A DNA stretch of 64,000 nt, from NCBI RefSeq assembly GCF_900660615.1, contig NZ_LR215023.1:372001-436000 (forward strand), given 5' to 3'. A program made the position numbers and the translations under genes. A model generated the notes under the pieces. It saw only the letters and a program-made list of their open reading frames with translations. It was not told the origin of the DNA and did no database searches. Shown here one piece after another: positions 20,149-33,666 of this stretch (positions within the stretch are counted from its first letter, which is position 1; each line of letters begins with the position of its first letter). The DNA comes from Malacoplasma iowae. Its GTDB lineage: Bacteria; Bacillota_I; Bacilli_A; Mycoplasmatales; Mycoplasmoidaceae.

Positions 20149-20523
20149 ATGAATTTTTCAATCAATCATTTTAATATCAATGTTACTGATTTAAAAAAAT
20201 CAATTGAATTTTATAAAAAACATTTAGGGTTAAATTTTTGCAGAGAGATAATAGACCCTAATGGTGAATATCATATAGTTTATTTATCTAACAAAAATAA
20301 TGTGGTTTTCATCGAATTAACATGAATAAAATCAAAGGTGGGAAAATATAATTTAGGTGATAATGAATTTCATATTGCCTTTACAACAAACGATTATGAA
20401 TCTGCATATAAAAAACACAAAGAAAGTGGTGTTGTTGTGTTTGAAAACAAAGAAATGGGAATATATTTTATAGTTGATCCAGATGGGTATTGACTTGAAA
20501 TATTACCTGAAAATAAAAAGTAA
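20149..20523 (+). CDS. Glyoxalase I-like VOC-family protein
   Basis: A 124-residue two-module VOC protein. The four metal ligands expected of glyoxalase I are in place: His in INHFNIN (residue 5), Glu in VVFIEL, His in NEFHIAF, and Glu in DPDGYWLEIL near the C-terminus. The TGA at 20324 and the one in the DPDGYW motif are Trp. Glyoxalase I isomerises the hemithioacetal of methylglyoxal. Mollicutes generally lack glutathione, so another thiol or substrate is possible. The ATG at 20149 follows GGAG; the gene sits just past the tRNA terminator. Confidence 0.8.
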
Positions 20524-20656
20524 TTTAAATATGTTTTTTTCAATCTTATAATAGTAAATTTTTGTATTTTTAGAGTTTTCTTAATACATTAATATTTTCA
20601 TTAAAAATAATATTTACATAATATAATTATTAATAGTTAATTTTAAGGGATTACAA

Positions 20657-21634
20657 ATGGCTAGTATTTTAATTAATAATTTACAAAAAAGTGGATTTAA
20701 CATTTTTGAACAATGAAAAAAAGTTCAAAAAGAAGTCTTAGTTGCTAAAGCAATTCAATTAAAAGAAAAAAAACAATTTGTATGAAAATACCAAAACGAA
20801 TACACAAGTATTTTATCATCTGTTAAAAAAGATGGTGACGGTTACCAATTTAACTTATCATCATTTGTTAGAGTTATTAGATACTTAAATTCATCTAACG
20901 GATTTTTTAATAATAGAATATCTTCAGATTCTATGGATGAATATTTAATTTTGATTTATCTTTATGAATGGTTATATTTAGGTAAAGATAAAGATGAATC
21001 AGTATTAGGTAAAAAAATAGATGTTATTAAAAAGTTCAAATTGATAGTTAAAAAAACCGGTAGTGATAATAAAAAACTTTTTGAAAACTTAGATTTAGAT
21101 GATGAAAATGCAGTTCAAATTTTTACTTCTAGATTAAATGATGGAGTTGTTAAAACATTTAACCAAGTTTTAAACTTAATAAGTTTAGACATGAATTATT
21201 TTAGCAAAATTAAACTTGATAACTTTGATGATGTAAAAATTAATGATGAGTATTTAAAAGAACTTTGAATTAGCACTTTCTCAATAGTTGAAGATAACAT
21301 TACTTATTCTTATAGTGCTATGAATAGTGATGATAATTTTATTTATATAAATGTTGAAACTAAAAATGAACAAATTGCTTTTGTTAAATTTAGAATGTTT
21401 GAAACATTTACATATAAATCAGGAAATGTTGTACCAAGTGGAATAGGAAAAGAACTGTTGAGAATTGAGTTTTTGAATAAACATGCAGAATCTATACATG
21501 CTAAAATTCTTACTAATTCTTTAAAAATTGCAAATCGTGTTGTTAAACACATTTTCTTAATTGATGTAAAAAACAAAATTGAAGAAACTGGTAATAGAAA
21601 AGTTGTTAACATAACACCAATGAAAAAAATATAA
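20657..21634 (+). CDS. Hypothetical cytoplasmic protein
   Basis: An unrecognised 325-residue protein starting MASILINNLQKSGFNIFEQW, with AAGGGA upstream of the ATG at 20657. It has no signal peptide or membrane segment. The N-terminal two thirds appear helical with many charged residues, and the last third alternates strands and helices. TGA Trp codons occur at 20716, 20783 and 21266. It is a single-gene unit, closed by a strong terminator at 21639-21667. Confidence 0.75.
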
Positions 21635-21638
21635 ATAT

Positions 21639-21667
21639 AAGTTCTCTATTTAGAGAACTTTTTTATT
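21639..21667 (+). terminator. Terminator after the 20657 gene
   Basis: AAGTTCTCT pairs with AGAGAACTT across a 4-base loop, followed by T6. Confidence 0.85.
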
Positions 21668-21712
21668 TTAAAAAAAATACCATTTTTACAATTTAAATAT
21701 TGTAAAAATGGT
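21668..21712 (-). terminator. Terminator of the flavodoxin gene
   Basis: A perfect 14-bp stem (ACCATTTTTACAAT at 21679-21692 with its complement at 21699-21712). On the minus strand it is followed by a run of T. Confidence 0.8.
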
Positions 21713-21720
21713 TAATTATT

Positions 21721-22233
21721 TTAATTAAATTCTAATTTTAATTTTTGAATCCAATTATCAATGTTTTGATCAACAATATCAGGGAAGTTATCAATATCTA
21801 AAGCTAAACCTAAAAATTTATCATCAATAAAAGATTCTGATTTATCAAATGTATATCCACAATTTTCAAAACTACCTACAATAACAGCTTTTTTGTTTGT
21901 TAAAATATCATACATTTTCTTTATAGCGTCACAAAAAGTAAATGAGAAAACTATGCAATCACCCAATCCAAAAATTGCTACTTTTTTGTTTTCAACATTA
22001 ATTTTATTAAAGTCATAAATATCCCAATCATCTTGTAAGTCACCAATCCCTCAAGTTGATGTTCCAAAAATTACATAATTTGCAGAATTAATTTTTTCTA
22101 GTTGATCTTCTGTTAATGTTTTAATATCAAAAATTGATACATTATAACTATCTTTTAATTTTGAAAAAATTTTGTCAGCAACTTCTTTTGTATGTCCTGA
22201 TGAACTTCCATATACTATTACTAAATTTTCCAT
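21721..22233 (-). CDS. Flavodoxin
   Basis: A 170-residue short-chain flavodoxin. The FMN phosphate loop is at the N-terminus (VIVYGSSSGHTKEVADK). The second FMN-contact loop is FGTSTWGIGDLQDDW, its Trp encoded by TGA at about 22051. FGLGDCIVFS and the long FENCGYTFDKSESF region complete the fold. Flavodoxin carries one or two electrons using FMN. In this window the FMN would come from the riboflavin operon at 32.5 kb plus a RibF not seen here. No clear redox partner gene is adjacent. It ends in a perfect 14-bp terminator. Confidence 0.92.
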
Positions 22234-22280
22234 ATTTAACCTACTTTACACACTATATTATTTTAATTAAAATTATGAAA

Positions 22281-23276
22281 TTAAATAACTTTGTTTACAT
22301 TTAAATAAGTATAAAGTTTTCTTTCATCTAAAATATCTTCCACTTTTAGTTTTCAATAATTCCCATTATTAATGTTGTAGATAGATATATATTTATTGTT
22401 AACTCCATTTTTTTTAAAACAATAATGATATAACAATACTTGATAAAATCAATTTTCATCAAATATTTTGTTTGATGCTTTAAGTTCTAGAATTGTATTT
22501 TCATTATAAAAATCAATTTCAAAATGAGATATTAAACTTTGAAAATAATTATGGGTAAAATATTTAGTTTTAAATTGCTGTTTTATTATTTCATAATTTG
22601 GTACAACCATTTTTATTGTGGTTAATATTTTTTTAGTTGCTATTTTGTTTTCCATTAGTTCATCTAATAACATTTTTGTTTCATCATTCTTAAATTTTTC
22701 ATTCAAAGTTTTTAAAATATAAAAACAAGCAATAAATTCCAATTGGCTTTCATTATTTGTAAAATCATTTGAACAACTATATCCCATTTTCTTATAAACA
22801 AATTTTGCTCTTTCTATTAGTAAATCAATTCTTTTTTTACTTTTTAAAAACAGATCAATGCTTTTTTTAAAATTACTTTTTTCTTCTTCATTTTTTAACG
22901 CTGTATAAAAAGCACTATTTGATAATTCTGAAATAATGTTTAATTTATTAATTGCTAAATTTTTAAAATATAAAGAAAAAATAGCTTCTGAAATTATTCC
23001 ATAATGTGAAGGGTGAATAACATTTAAATGCTCAACAATTTTGAAACCATCATATTCTATATTTTTTTCAAAAAATGTTTTAATATCAACTTTATTTTTT
23101 TCATAAAAAATTTGGTTAATTTCATCTTTTAAAAATGATGAAATAATTTTTAATTCATTATTTTTTGGTTTTATTAGTGATGAAAGGTGGCCTTGAAGCA
23201 AAAAAATATTTCCCAAAAAATTTTCATTAATGTAATTAATTATATTTTTATTTTGTTTGTTATTTGATGAATTCAT
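22281..23276 (-). CDS. PD-(D/E)XK-like protein, paralogue 2
   Basis: A 331-residue protein of unknown function. Residues near 253-268 read EIDFYNENTILELKAS, giving a D255...E264-x-K266 pattern typical of PD-(D/E)XK nuclease-type cores. NWFYQVLLYHYC follows, the helix that often contacts DNA in this fold. The N-terminal 240 residues are helical (INYINENFLGNIFLLQGHL at the start). It is clearly homologous over its whole length to the gene just upstream, and the two are separated by a single base. TGA Trp codons lie near 22449 and in the region 22350-22355. Enzymatic activity is inferred only. Confidence 0.7.
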
Positions 23277-23277
23277 C

Positions 23278-24276
23278 CTATATTACCTTGTTTGTTTTTA
23301 AATAATTTAAAAAATCCTTCTCGTTAAAAAAATCACTTACTTTAACTTTATAAAAATTACCATAAGTCAAATTGTATAAACATATATATTTGTTTTTAAA
23401 ACCATTAGCTAATAAGCAAAAATGATATAACAACATTTGGTAAAACCAATCAATTTTAAATTCTTTTGTAGATGTTTTAATTTCAACAATGGAATCTTTA
23501 GTATATAAATCAAGTTCAAAGCTTATTATAATATTTTTAAACTTATTGTGATAGAAAGACGAAGTTTTAAACCTTTGTTTTAATTTATCAATTGTAACGT
23601 TTTGTTGATCAAGTCATTTGTATACTCTATCAGTTATATTTTGGTTAATAAACATTTCTCTTTTTAATGATTTTAAAAATGTTTTCTTTTTAGGATAATT
23701 TGTTTTTTTATCACATTCTTTTATATATTCATAAACAACATAAAAATCCATTTCATCATCACTATTAGTAAATGAATCATGTATTTTATTCTTAAGAATA
23801 TTTTTAAGAAAAAAACTTCTCCTTTTAAGTATGTAAATAGCTTTTTTATTTCTTAAAAAATATGTGACACCATGTTTTAAATCGATTTCATTTACAGTGT
23901 TAAAAATGTATTTTGCATTACTAGATTTTAAATCATTTATTATATCTTCATAATTTAAATACTTATCATTTATAAGTGAAGAAAAAGAAATTTCAGCAAT
24001 TGAGCCAAAACTACTTCGATCAACATTTTCTGGTATTTCTAGTTTTTCAATATTGTCATAAATTTTATTTTTAGTATAGTGGCTTTGGATTCCTTTGCCA
24101 TATTTTTGCTTAAATATTTCTCTTACATATTTTTTAAAAGAATTTGATATTAATTTTTTTTCTTTAGAATTTGGTGATACAAAATCTGATAAACGACCTT
24201 GAATCTTTTTAATAGAACCATTTAAATTTTCATTTATGTAATCAATTATTTCTGTATTTTGTTTTTTCATAAGCAT
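23278..24276 (-). CDS. PD-(D/E)XK-like protein, paralogue 1
   Basis: A 332-residue paralogue of the next gene. It has the same N-terminal signature (IDYINENLNGSIKKIQGRL) and the same core: FELDLYTKDSIVEIKTS with D256, E265 and K267, then DWFYQMLLYHFC. The start is either 24276 or the ATG at 24270; neither has a clear ribosome site. The pair is probably a tandem duplication of an unrecognised family. The conserved tail 'KVxDxxxExxxxxYLxxNKVI' ends both proteins. Residue choice in the core suggests a Mg-dependent nuclease fold, but no partner such as a methyltransferase is adjacent. Confidence 0.7.
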
Positions 24277-24379
24277 TTTATGTTACATAAATTAGTATAC
24301 AGTGATTTGGTAGTTTTTATAATAAATTAAAAAATATCAATAACTTAAATTTATAATTTATATAAAAATAGGAGTTTTT

Positions 24380-24769
24380 ATGAGTCCACAAGAAACTAAA
24401 AAAATTTTAAATGGTTTAATAGCAAATGATAAAAAACACGTTAGACTATACGATGTTCCATTCAACTTTTCTAATGAAGATATTAAACTTGGAAAATGTT
24501 ATTTTAAAATTGAAGAATCAACATATCAAATATTACAAAACGAAGTTGTTTCATCCACTAATAAAACCGCTTCTTCTTTTTGTATTGATGTAATAAAGAT
24601 GCTTAAAGATCTTGAAGACAATCAATATACAAGTTGAATAGTTGAAAATTTTGATTATTTAAAAAATAGAATATTTAGCATTTATGAAAATTCAAAAGAT
24701 GCTTATTTATATAAATTTAAGAAAACAGAAATTGTTGATGGAAAAGACACAATAGTTGTTGAAGTCTAG
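24380..24769 (+). CDS. Hypothetical small protein
   Basis: An unrecognised 129-residue cytoplasmic protein (MSPQETKKILNGLIANDKK...). The ATG at 24380 follows AGGAG. A TGA at 24635 is Trp. The stop at 24767-24769 lies 7 bases before the start of the next gene, so the two are probably co-transcribed. It is divergent from the PD-(D/E)XK-like pair. Confidence 0.65.
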
Positions 24770-24776
24770 GTTTAAA

Positions 24777-25088
24777 ATGAATTTTAGAAAAAATATATTG
24801 TTATTTTTTGTTGGTTTGATATTTTTTGTAATGTTATTTTTTTTAATTTTTGAATCATCTAATTTATTAACTACTATAAATCATCAAGATTATGGTCTTG
24901 AGACAAATAACCACCAATTAATGTTAAGTTCTTTGTATGCTGAAAATGATAATAGTGCAAGCGAAAATGCTGCAACAGCTGCACATTATAAAGCAATAGA
25001 AATAGGTGTTACTGTAGGTGTTCTTGGAACAGTTATTATAGTTTTATTAATAATTTATTTCATAAAAAAGAAAAGAGGGACATTATAA
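24777..25088 (+). CDS. Hypothetical two-TM membrane protein
   Basis: A 103-residue protein. A hydrophobic N-terminal segment (residues 8-28) acts as signal anchor. A short extracellular stretch containing NDNSASENAATAAH follows, then a second membrane span (about 75-97) and a basic KKKRG tail. With both ends in the cytoplasm it would display a loop of about 45 residues. The ATG at 24777 was chosen over the upstream TTG at 24756, which lies inside the preceding gene. Function unknown. Confidence 0.6.
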   Translation: MNFRKNILLFFVGLIFFVMLFFLIFESSNLLTTINHQDYGLETNNHQLMLSSLYAENDNSASENAATAAHYKAIEIGVTVGVLGTVIIVLLIIYFIKKKRGTL

Positions 25089-25204
25089 AAATATTTTCTA
25101 GTTGAAAATATATAGTAATAAATTTCGAAAAAAAATTAGCATAGAATTTACTTTTTTCATGTTATATTTATAAATACTCAAAAAAAATATTGAAAAGGAT
25201 AATT

Positions 25205-26740
25205 ATGAATGAATACAAAAAATATAAATTGACAACAGCTGACGGCCAGCCTGTAGAAAACGATAATAGTTCTATCACTGGTAATGTTAGAGGTAAAACT
25301 TATACATTTTTAGAAGATAAACATCTTGTAGAAAAATTAGCACATTTTGTTAGAGAAAGAATTCCAGAACGTGTAGTTCATGCAAAAGGTGCAGGTGCTC
25401 ATGGATATTTTTTATGTACAAGAGATATGTCAAAATATACAAAAGCAAAATTATTTACTCAATTAAATAAAAAAACACCATTGTTTATTAGATTTTCAAC
25501 AGTTGGTGGTGAAGCTGGAAGTGCAGATTCAGCTAGAGACCCTAGAGGTTTTGCAATCAAATTTTACACAGAAGAAGGAAATTATGATTTAGTTGGTAAC
25601 AACACTCCTATTTTCTTTTTAAGAGATGGAATAAAATTTCCTGACTTTATTCACACTCAAAAAAGAGATCCTAAAACTCACTTAAAAGATCCAAATATGT
25701 TTTGGGACTTTCTATCTTTAACTCCTGAATCTTTACATCAAGTTACTATCTTAATGTCTGATAGAGGAACACCTATGACTTATAGACATATGCATGGTTT
25801 TGGTAGTCATGCATTTATGTGATATACAAATGAAAAAAACTATGTTTGAGTTAAATATCACATTAAATCAGATCAAGGTATTAAAAACTGAGTTAATGAA
25901 TCATCAATAAGAATGGCTGGTGAAAACCCAGACTTTGCAACTCAAGATTTATTTGAAGCAATTGAAAAAGGTGATTATCCAAGTTGAACAGTTTATGTTC
26001 AAATCATGAACCCAAGTGATGTTGAAAATTTTGATTATGACCCTTTTGATGTGACAAAAGTTTGATATCACAGCCAATATCCTTTAATTGAAATTGGTAA
26101 AATTGTTTTAGATAAAAATCCAGAAAATTATTTTGCTGAAGTTGAACAAATTGCTTTCTCACCAGCTAGATTTGTTCCAGGAATTTATTCTTCTCCAGAT
26201 AAAATGTTATATGCAAGATTATTTAGTTATGAAGATGCACAAAGATATAGATTGGGAACAAATTACCAACAAATACCAGTTAATACTCCTAAATGTGCAT
26301 GTCCTTATTCAAACCAAAGAGATGGTTACATGACAGTTAATGGAAATTATGGTTCACTACCAAATTATCAACCATCAACTTTAAAAGGAGCATCATATGT
26401 TGATGACAGTGATAAAGTTCCACAAATTGATATGAATGGTGTTGTTAAGGGTAGATTTAATTATCCATTAGAAGATGTTGATTTTGTTCAACCAGGATTA
26501 CTTTTTGATAAAGTGATGGATGATGCTAAAAGAAGCAGATTAATCCACAATACTGCAAGCACTCTTAAATTAGCTGATGTTTCTATCCAATACAGATGAA
26601 CTGCTTTATGTTACAAAGCTAGTGTAAATTATGGAACAATGCTTGCAAATGCTTTGGGTATTGATGTAAACAAAGTTAAAAGTTTGTCATTAATGACACA
26701 AGAAGAACGTGTTAAAAATACCTTGCCATTAAACGCATAA
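25205..26740 (+). CDS. katA: Haem catalase
   Basis: Breaks down hydrogen peroxide. At 511 residues it matches the small-subunit, monofunctional catalases. The catalytic His is in [12 protein letters not shown] near residue 54, the active-site Asn in [14 protein letters not shown] near 127, and the proximal haem-ligand region is [17 protein letters not shown] around 340. Numerous TGA codons are Trp. The start at ATG 25205 follows AAAAGGA. It is a single-gene unit with its own terminator. Catalase is rare in Mollicutes but has been reported for Mycoplasma iowae. No haem biosynthesis gene is present here, so haem must come from elsewhere. Confidence 0.97.
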
Positions 26741-26760
26741 ATTAAAATTAAATAAAGTAA

Positions 26761-26812
26761 TAAACATGAATTTTGATTAAATCAAATTTTGTGTTTATTT
26801 TTTTATTGTTTA
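26761..26812 (+). terminator. Terminator after catalase
   Basis: A 17-bp imperfect stem (TAAACATGAATTTTGAT against ATCAAATTTTGTGTTTA) with a 3-base loop, then a T-rich run. Confidence 0.7.
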
Positions 26813-26902
26813 TAACAATTATTTTAAAAAGTAAAGTTGTTAATTCTTTTAGGTATTTGGTAGTAAATTTATATATGGGGTAAGAAAATAAAAGGAGTTA
26901 AA

Positions 26903-28135
26903 ATGAATGTAAAAGATACATTGATAAGTACTTTGACTAACACTGATCTTTGAGCAGCTATTGTTTCAACAATTGGAATAATAGCATTGGGTTATATATT
27001 GGTTAAAGTAAAAGTATTTAAACAAGAGTGGAAAGGTATAATGAATTCCATAGTTCTTAAAGTAGCATTACCAGCTTTAGCTTTAAGTGGATTCATGAGT
27101 AATATAAGTATCACTCAATTAAAGCAACAAGGTGTGATATTAGGTATAGGATTTTTATTTTATATAGTATTTGATGTTATTGCCTTGGTTTGGGTTAAAT
27201 TTTTTCCTAAGTTATTACCTAAAAAATTTTCAAAAAAGAGTCAACTTCAATTTGAACAACAAAATGGAGTTATAGTAGATAATAATGTTTCAAACGAAGT
27301 TTTAACACATCAAGAAGAAACTGATGCAAAAAGAGGCTTAGTGATGTGAATGATGTTAATTTTTGGTAGTACAACATTTTTTGGTTTACCAATAATTAAA
27401 GAACTTTATCCTAAAGATGGGGTAATTGCAGCTAATTTATGAAATGTACCATATAGAATATTTTTATATTCTTTGTGTTTCATGGTTATGGCAGGATTAA
27501 AATTTGATAAAGAAAATATTGTAAAATCTTGTAAAACTGCATTTTTAAATCCAATTGTAATTTGTACTTTTATTGGAATTATTTTGTGATTGACACAATT
27601 AATACCAGGTGCTTCAAATTTTGGAAAAAACTTTACAATTGTTTCAGGAACTGGTGGCAACGGATGATTTAATTGATCTGTAACAATGCCATATTTATAT
27701 AAACCAATTAATACAATTGGTGGGTTATCAAGTCCTTTGGTTTGATTATCTATTGGTATAACTTTAGCTGGAACTAAATTAATTGATTCAGTAAAAGATA
27801 AATGAGTTTGAATTTTTTCAATGGAAAAATTAATTCTAGTTCCATTAATTATATTCTTAGTTATGCTTGGTTTAGTTTCTAGTGGAATAGTTTCTAAAGA
27901 GGTTGCTATTCCAATGATTATATTTGCAGCAACACCACCTGCAACTGTTGTTATAGCATATTCAATGCAATATAAAGTTTGTGAAAAATTCTCATCACAA
28001 TGTTCAGCTTTATGTACTTTATTAGTTATTATTTTTATTCCGTTATGAATAATAATTGGAGATGTTGTATTTTCAGCTGTTGCACCAAGAACTGCAGTTC
28101 AACAATTTTCAATAGCTAATAGCTTGATTGTTTAA
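26903..28135 (+). CDS. AEC-family transporter (malate permease / auxin efflux carrier type)
   Basis: A 410-residue membrane protein with about ten hydrophobic segments arranged in two halves. The first half has a SIVLKVALPALALSGFM segment, the typical 'N-x-P' type broken helix of AEC carriers. The second half has VSGTGGNGW and AATPPATVVIAYSMQY, which corresponds to the conserved 'P.a..s.v.a.qy' helix. AEC proteins move organic anions such as malate, lactate or citrate. The ATG at 26903 follows AAGGAG. The D-lactate dehydrogenase-like gene starts 13 bases downstream, so an organic acid such as lactate is a reasonable substrate guess. Confidence 0.82.
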
Positions 28136-28148
28136 TTAGGGAGCAAAT

Positions 28149-29135
28149 ATGAAGGTTATATGTTTTGGTGTTAGAGAAGTTGAAAAACCAATATTTGAAA
28201 AATATAACAAAAATTTTGGGTATGAACTAACTTTAAAAAGTGAATCATTATCAATAGATAACATTGACTTAATAAAAGGTAATGATGCAATAATTTGTAG
28301 AGCAAGTGATAAAATCACAAAAGATGTATTAGATAAAATAAAAGAAAATAACATAGAATATGTATTAACTAGAACTGTTGGAATTGATCATATTGATGTT
28401 CAATATGCAAAACAATTGGGTTTCAAAATGGCAAGAGTACCAAGTTATTCTCCAACAGCAATTGCTGAAGTTGCTGTTTCTATGGCTATTTCTTTAAGTC
28501 GTAAAATATTACATTTTGCAAACAAATCAATTTCTTATGATTTTAGTTTTGATAATGTTGGTTTTGCAAAAGAACTTAAAAATTCTGTAGTAGGAATTTT
28601 AGGAACTGGAAAAATTGGTTATGAAACAGCAAAAATGTTTTATGGCTTAGGGGCTAAAGTGATAGGTTATGATCCATATATTAATCAAGAAGCAAAAAAG
28701 ATTCTTGAATATAAGTCCTTGGATGAAGTTATTAAAGAATCAGATATTATTTCAGTTCACATTCCATTTATCAAAGGTCAAAATGAAAAAATGATTAACA
28801 AAGATTTTATTAATAAAATGAAAGATGGATCAATAATTATTAATTGTTCAAGAGGACAAATTCAAGATGATGCAGCAATATTAGAATCATTAAAATCAAA
28901 TAAATTATTTGGTGCGGGTCTTGATGTTTTATATGATGAAAAGCAATATTTTGGAAAGAAAATAAATAGTATTGATGATCCAGTTGTAAAAGAATTATTA
29001 GGATTGTATCCAAGAGTATTAATAACTCCACATATTGGAAGTTATACAGATGAAGCTGTTGCAAATATGGTTGAAATATCATATAAAAACTTAGAAGAAT
29101 TTGTGAAAACTGGGGATTGCAAAAACAAGATTTAA
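28149..29135 (+). CDS. D-lactate dehydrogenase-like 2-hydroxyacid dehydrogenase
   Basis: A 328-residue NAD-dependent enzyme of the D-2-hydroxyacid family. The Rossmann motif is VGILGTGKIGYETAKMF near residue 147 with the NAD-selecting Asp in IGYDPY. The catalytic Arg lies in NCSRGQI (about 233) and the catalytic His in TPHIGSYT (about 295). LTRTVGIDHIDVQYAK is the substrate-domain signature. D-LdhA reduces pyruvate to D-lactate. It starts 13 bases after the AEC permease and ends at a good terminator, forming a two-gene acid metabolism/transport operon. Confidence 0.9.
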   Translation: MKVICFGVREVEKPIFEKYNKNFGYELTLKSESLSIDNIDLIKGNDAIICRASDKITKDVLDKIKENNIEYVLTRTVGIDHIDVQYAKQLGFKMARVPSYSPTAIAEVAVSMAISLSRKILHFANKSISYDFSFDNVGFAKELKNSVVGILGTGKIGYETAKMFYGLGAKVIGYDPYINQEAKKILEYKSLDEVIKESDIISVHIPFIKGQNEKMINKDFINKMKDGSIIINCSRGQIQDDAAILESLKSNKLFGAGLDVLYDEKQYFGKKINSIDDPVVKELLGLYPRVLITPHIGSYTDEAVANMVEISYKNLEEFVKTGDCKNKI

Positions 29136-29143
29136 TTAAATTT

Positions 29144-29177
29144 AAAAATAGTACCTTAATATAAGGTGCTATTTTTA
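29144..29177 (+). terminator. Terminator after the D-LDH-like gene
   Basis: A stem of about 13 bp (AAAATAGTACCTT with AAGGTGCTATTTTT), loop AATAT, then T5. Confidence 0.75.
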
Positions 29178-29389
29178 AACAAATCAAATTTAATAAATTT
29201 ATTATCTTAATTTAATGATTCAAAGATACTGTGGTAATTTTTGAATAGTTTGTTAAATACAAGTTTTTTTAAAAAATAAAAACATTTAACAAACTAATTA
29301 ATTTTAGATTTTAATTTCTTTTGAATGTTCAACAATTATTGATATAATTTATTCTATAATTTTATAAATGTTTAGGTTTAAGAAAGAAA

Positions 29390-32230
<2,841 letters not shown>

Positions 32231-32234
32231 TTTT

Positions 32235-32266
32235 ATCATGAGTTTTATAAACTCATGATTTTTTAT
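32235..32266 (+). terminator. Terminator after the P-type ATPase
   Basis: ATCATGAGTTT (32235-32245) pairs with AAACTCATGAT (32249-32259), followed by T6. Confidence 0.85.
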
Positions 32267-32365
32267 TTATTAGAAATATTTTATACATGTTATTTTAAAA
32301 AGAATTAAAAAAGAAAATTTAATAGATATTAACTTTTTGTTTTATCTAAATCAGTATATTTTTTA

Positions 32366-32371
32366 TATAAT
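32366..32371 (+). promoter_or_regulatory. Promoter -10 of the rib operon
   Basis: TATAAT about 13 bases before the 5' edge of the FMN riboswitch, so the transcript would start at or just before the aptamer. The -35 is weak. Confidence 0.55.
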
Positions 32372-32384
32372 ATTTGAGAATAAA

Positions 32385-32490
32385 TCTTCGGGGTTTGGTG
32401 TAATTCCATACCGGCGGTACAGCCCGCGAGCTAATTAGCATGATTTGGTGAAATTCCAAAGCCGACAGTAAAGTCTGGATGAGAGAAGAT
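32385..32490 (+). promoter_or_regulatory. FMN riboswitch (RFN element)
   Basis: The conserved RFN blocks are present in order: TCTTCGGGG at the 5' side of P1, GGTGTAATTCC, ACCGGCGGTACAGCCCGCGA, GGTGAAATTCC, AGCCGACAGTA, AGTCTGGATGAGAGAAGA closing P1. The aptamer is immediately followed by an attenuator hairpin with a T run and then ribD. This supports transcriptional switching: FMN binding favours the terminator and shuts off riboflavin synthesis. Confidence 0.96.
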
Positions 32491-32520
32491 TATTTTTATA
32501 CTTTTGTATTTTATAAAAAT

Positions 32521-32560
32521 AATTGTTTTGACCTGAAAATTTGTTCAAAACAATTTTTTT
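32521..32560 (+). terminator. FMN-controlled attenuator before ribD
   Basis: AATTGTTTTGA (32521-32531) pairs with TCAAAACAATT (32545-32555), followed by T7. Located 31 bases after the aptamer and 18 bases before the ribD start. Confidence 0.88.
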
Positions 32561-32577
32561 ATTTTCCAGAGGATAGT

Positions 32578-33666
32578 ATGAAAGATATAGAATATATGAA
32601 AAAAGCTATTGAATTAGCATATCAAGGAGAAGGAAATGTAAATCCTAATCCAATGGTTGGTGCTGTTATTGTTAAAAATGACAAAATTATTGGTGAGGGT
32701 TTTCATGAATATTTTGGCAAAGAACATGCTGAAATTAATGCATTTAATAAATTGACTGAGTCTTGTGAAAATGCAACTATGTATGTAACACTAGAACCAT
32801 GTTGTCATTTTGGTAAAACTCCACCTTGTGTTGATGAAATAATAAATAAGAAAATTAAAAGAGTTGTAATTGGCACATTAGACCCAAATCCATTGATGTC
32901 TGGAAAAAGTGTAGATATTTTAAAAAACAATAATATCGAAGTAGTTGTTGGTGTTTTAGAACAAGAATGTAAAAATTTAATTAAAGAATTTAGTCATTTT
33001 ATTAAAAATAAAAAACCATTTATAACCCTAAAATATGCAATGACTATTGATGGTAAAGTTGCAACAAGAACAAACAAATCTAAATGAATTAGTAATGAAA
33101 AAGCTTTATTTTCAAACCGTGTTGATAGATATAAAAATACAGCTATAATGGTAGGAATAAACACGGTTTTAATTGATGATCCATTACTTACCACTAGAAT
33201 AAAAAATAAACGTAATCCTATTAGAATAATTTGTGATACAAATTTAAGAATTCCTTTAACATCTAATATTGTTAAAACAGCAAATGAAGTTAAAACAATA
33301 GTTGCTACTTGTTGTGAAGATGTTGAAAAGGCAGAAAAATTATTAGAAAAAAACATTGCTATACTAAATATAAAAATGAAAAACAATCATTTAGATTTGA
33401 ATGATTTAGTTGAAAAATTGGGAGCTATTGGAATAGATTCAATAATTCTTGAAGGTGCAAGAACATTAGCTTCAAATTTTATTGAAGAAAAATTAATTAA
33501 TTATTTAAAGATTTATGTTTGCCCAAAAATATTTGGTGGAAAAGATGCTGTGTCTCCAATAGGTGGAATTGGTGTTGATGAACCATCAGATGCAATAAAA
33601 ATAATTAATCAAAAAGTTTCAAGTATTGATGATGATGTCGTTATTGAGGGTGAGGTTGTTTACTAA
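32578..33666 (+). CDS. ribD: Bifunctional pyrimidine deaminase/reductase
   Basis: Carries out the second and third steps of riboflavin synthesis: deamination of the diaminopyrimidine, then reduction of its ribosyl side chain. In 362 residues the deaminase domain shows the zinc site HAEINAF near residue 50 and PCCHFGKTPPC near 75. The reductase domain has ITLKYAMTIDGKVATRT near 150 and IILEGARTLASNF around 287. TGA at 33085 is Trp. ATG 32578, after AGAGGA, was chosen rather than the earlier frame start inside the riboswitch. The ribE start overlaps its stop by 1 base. Confidence 0.96.
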
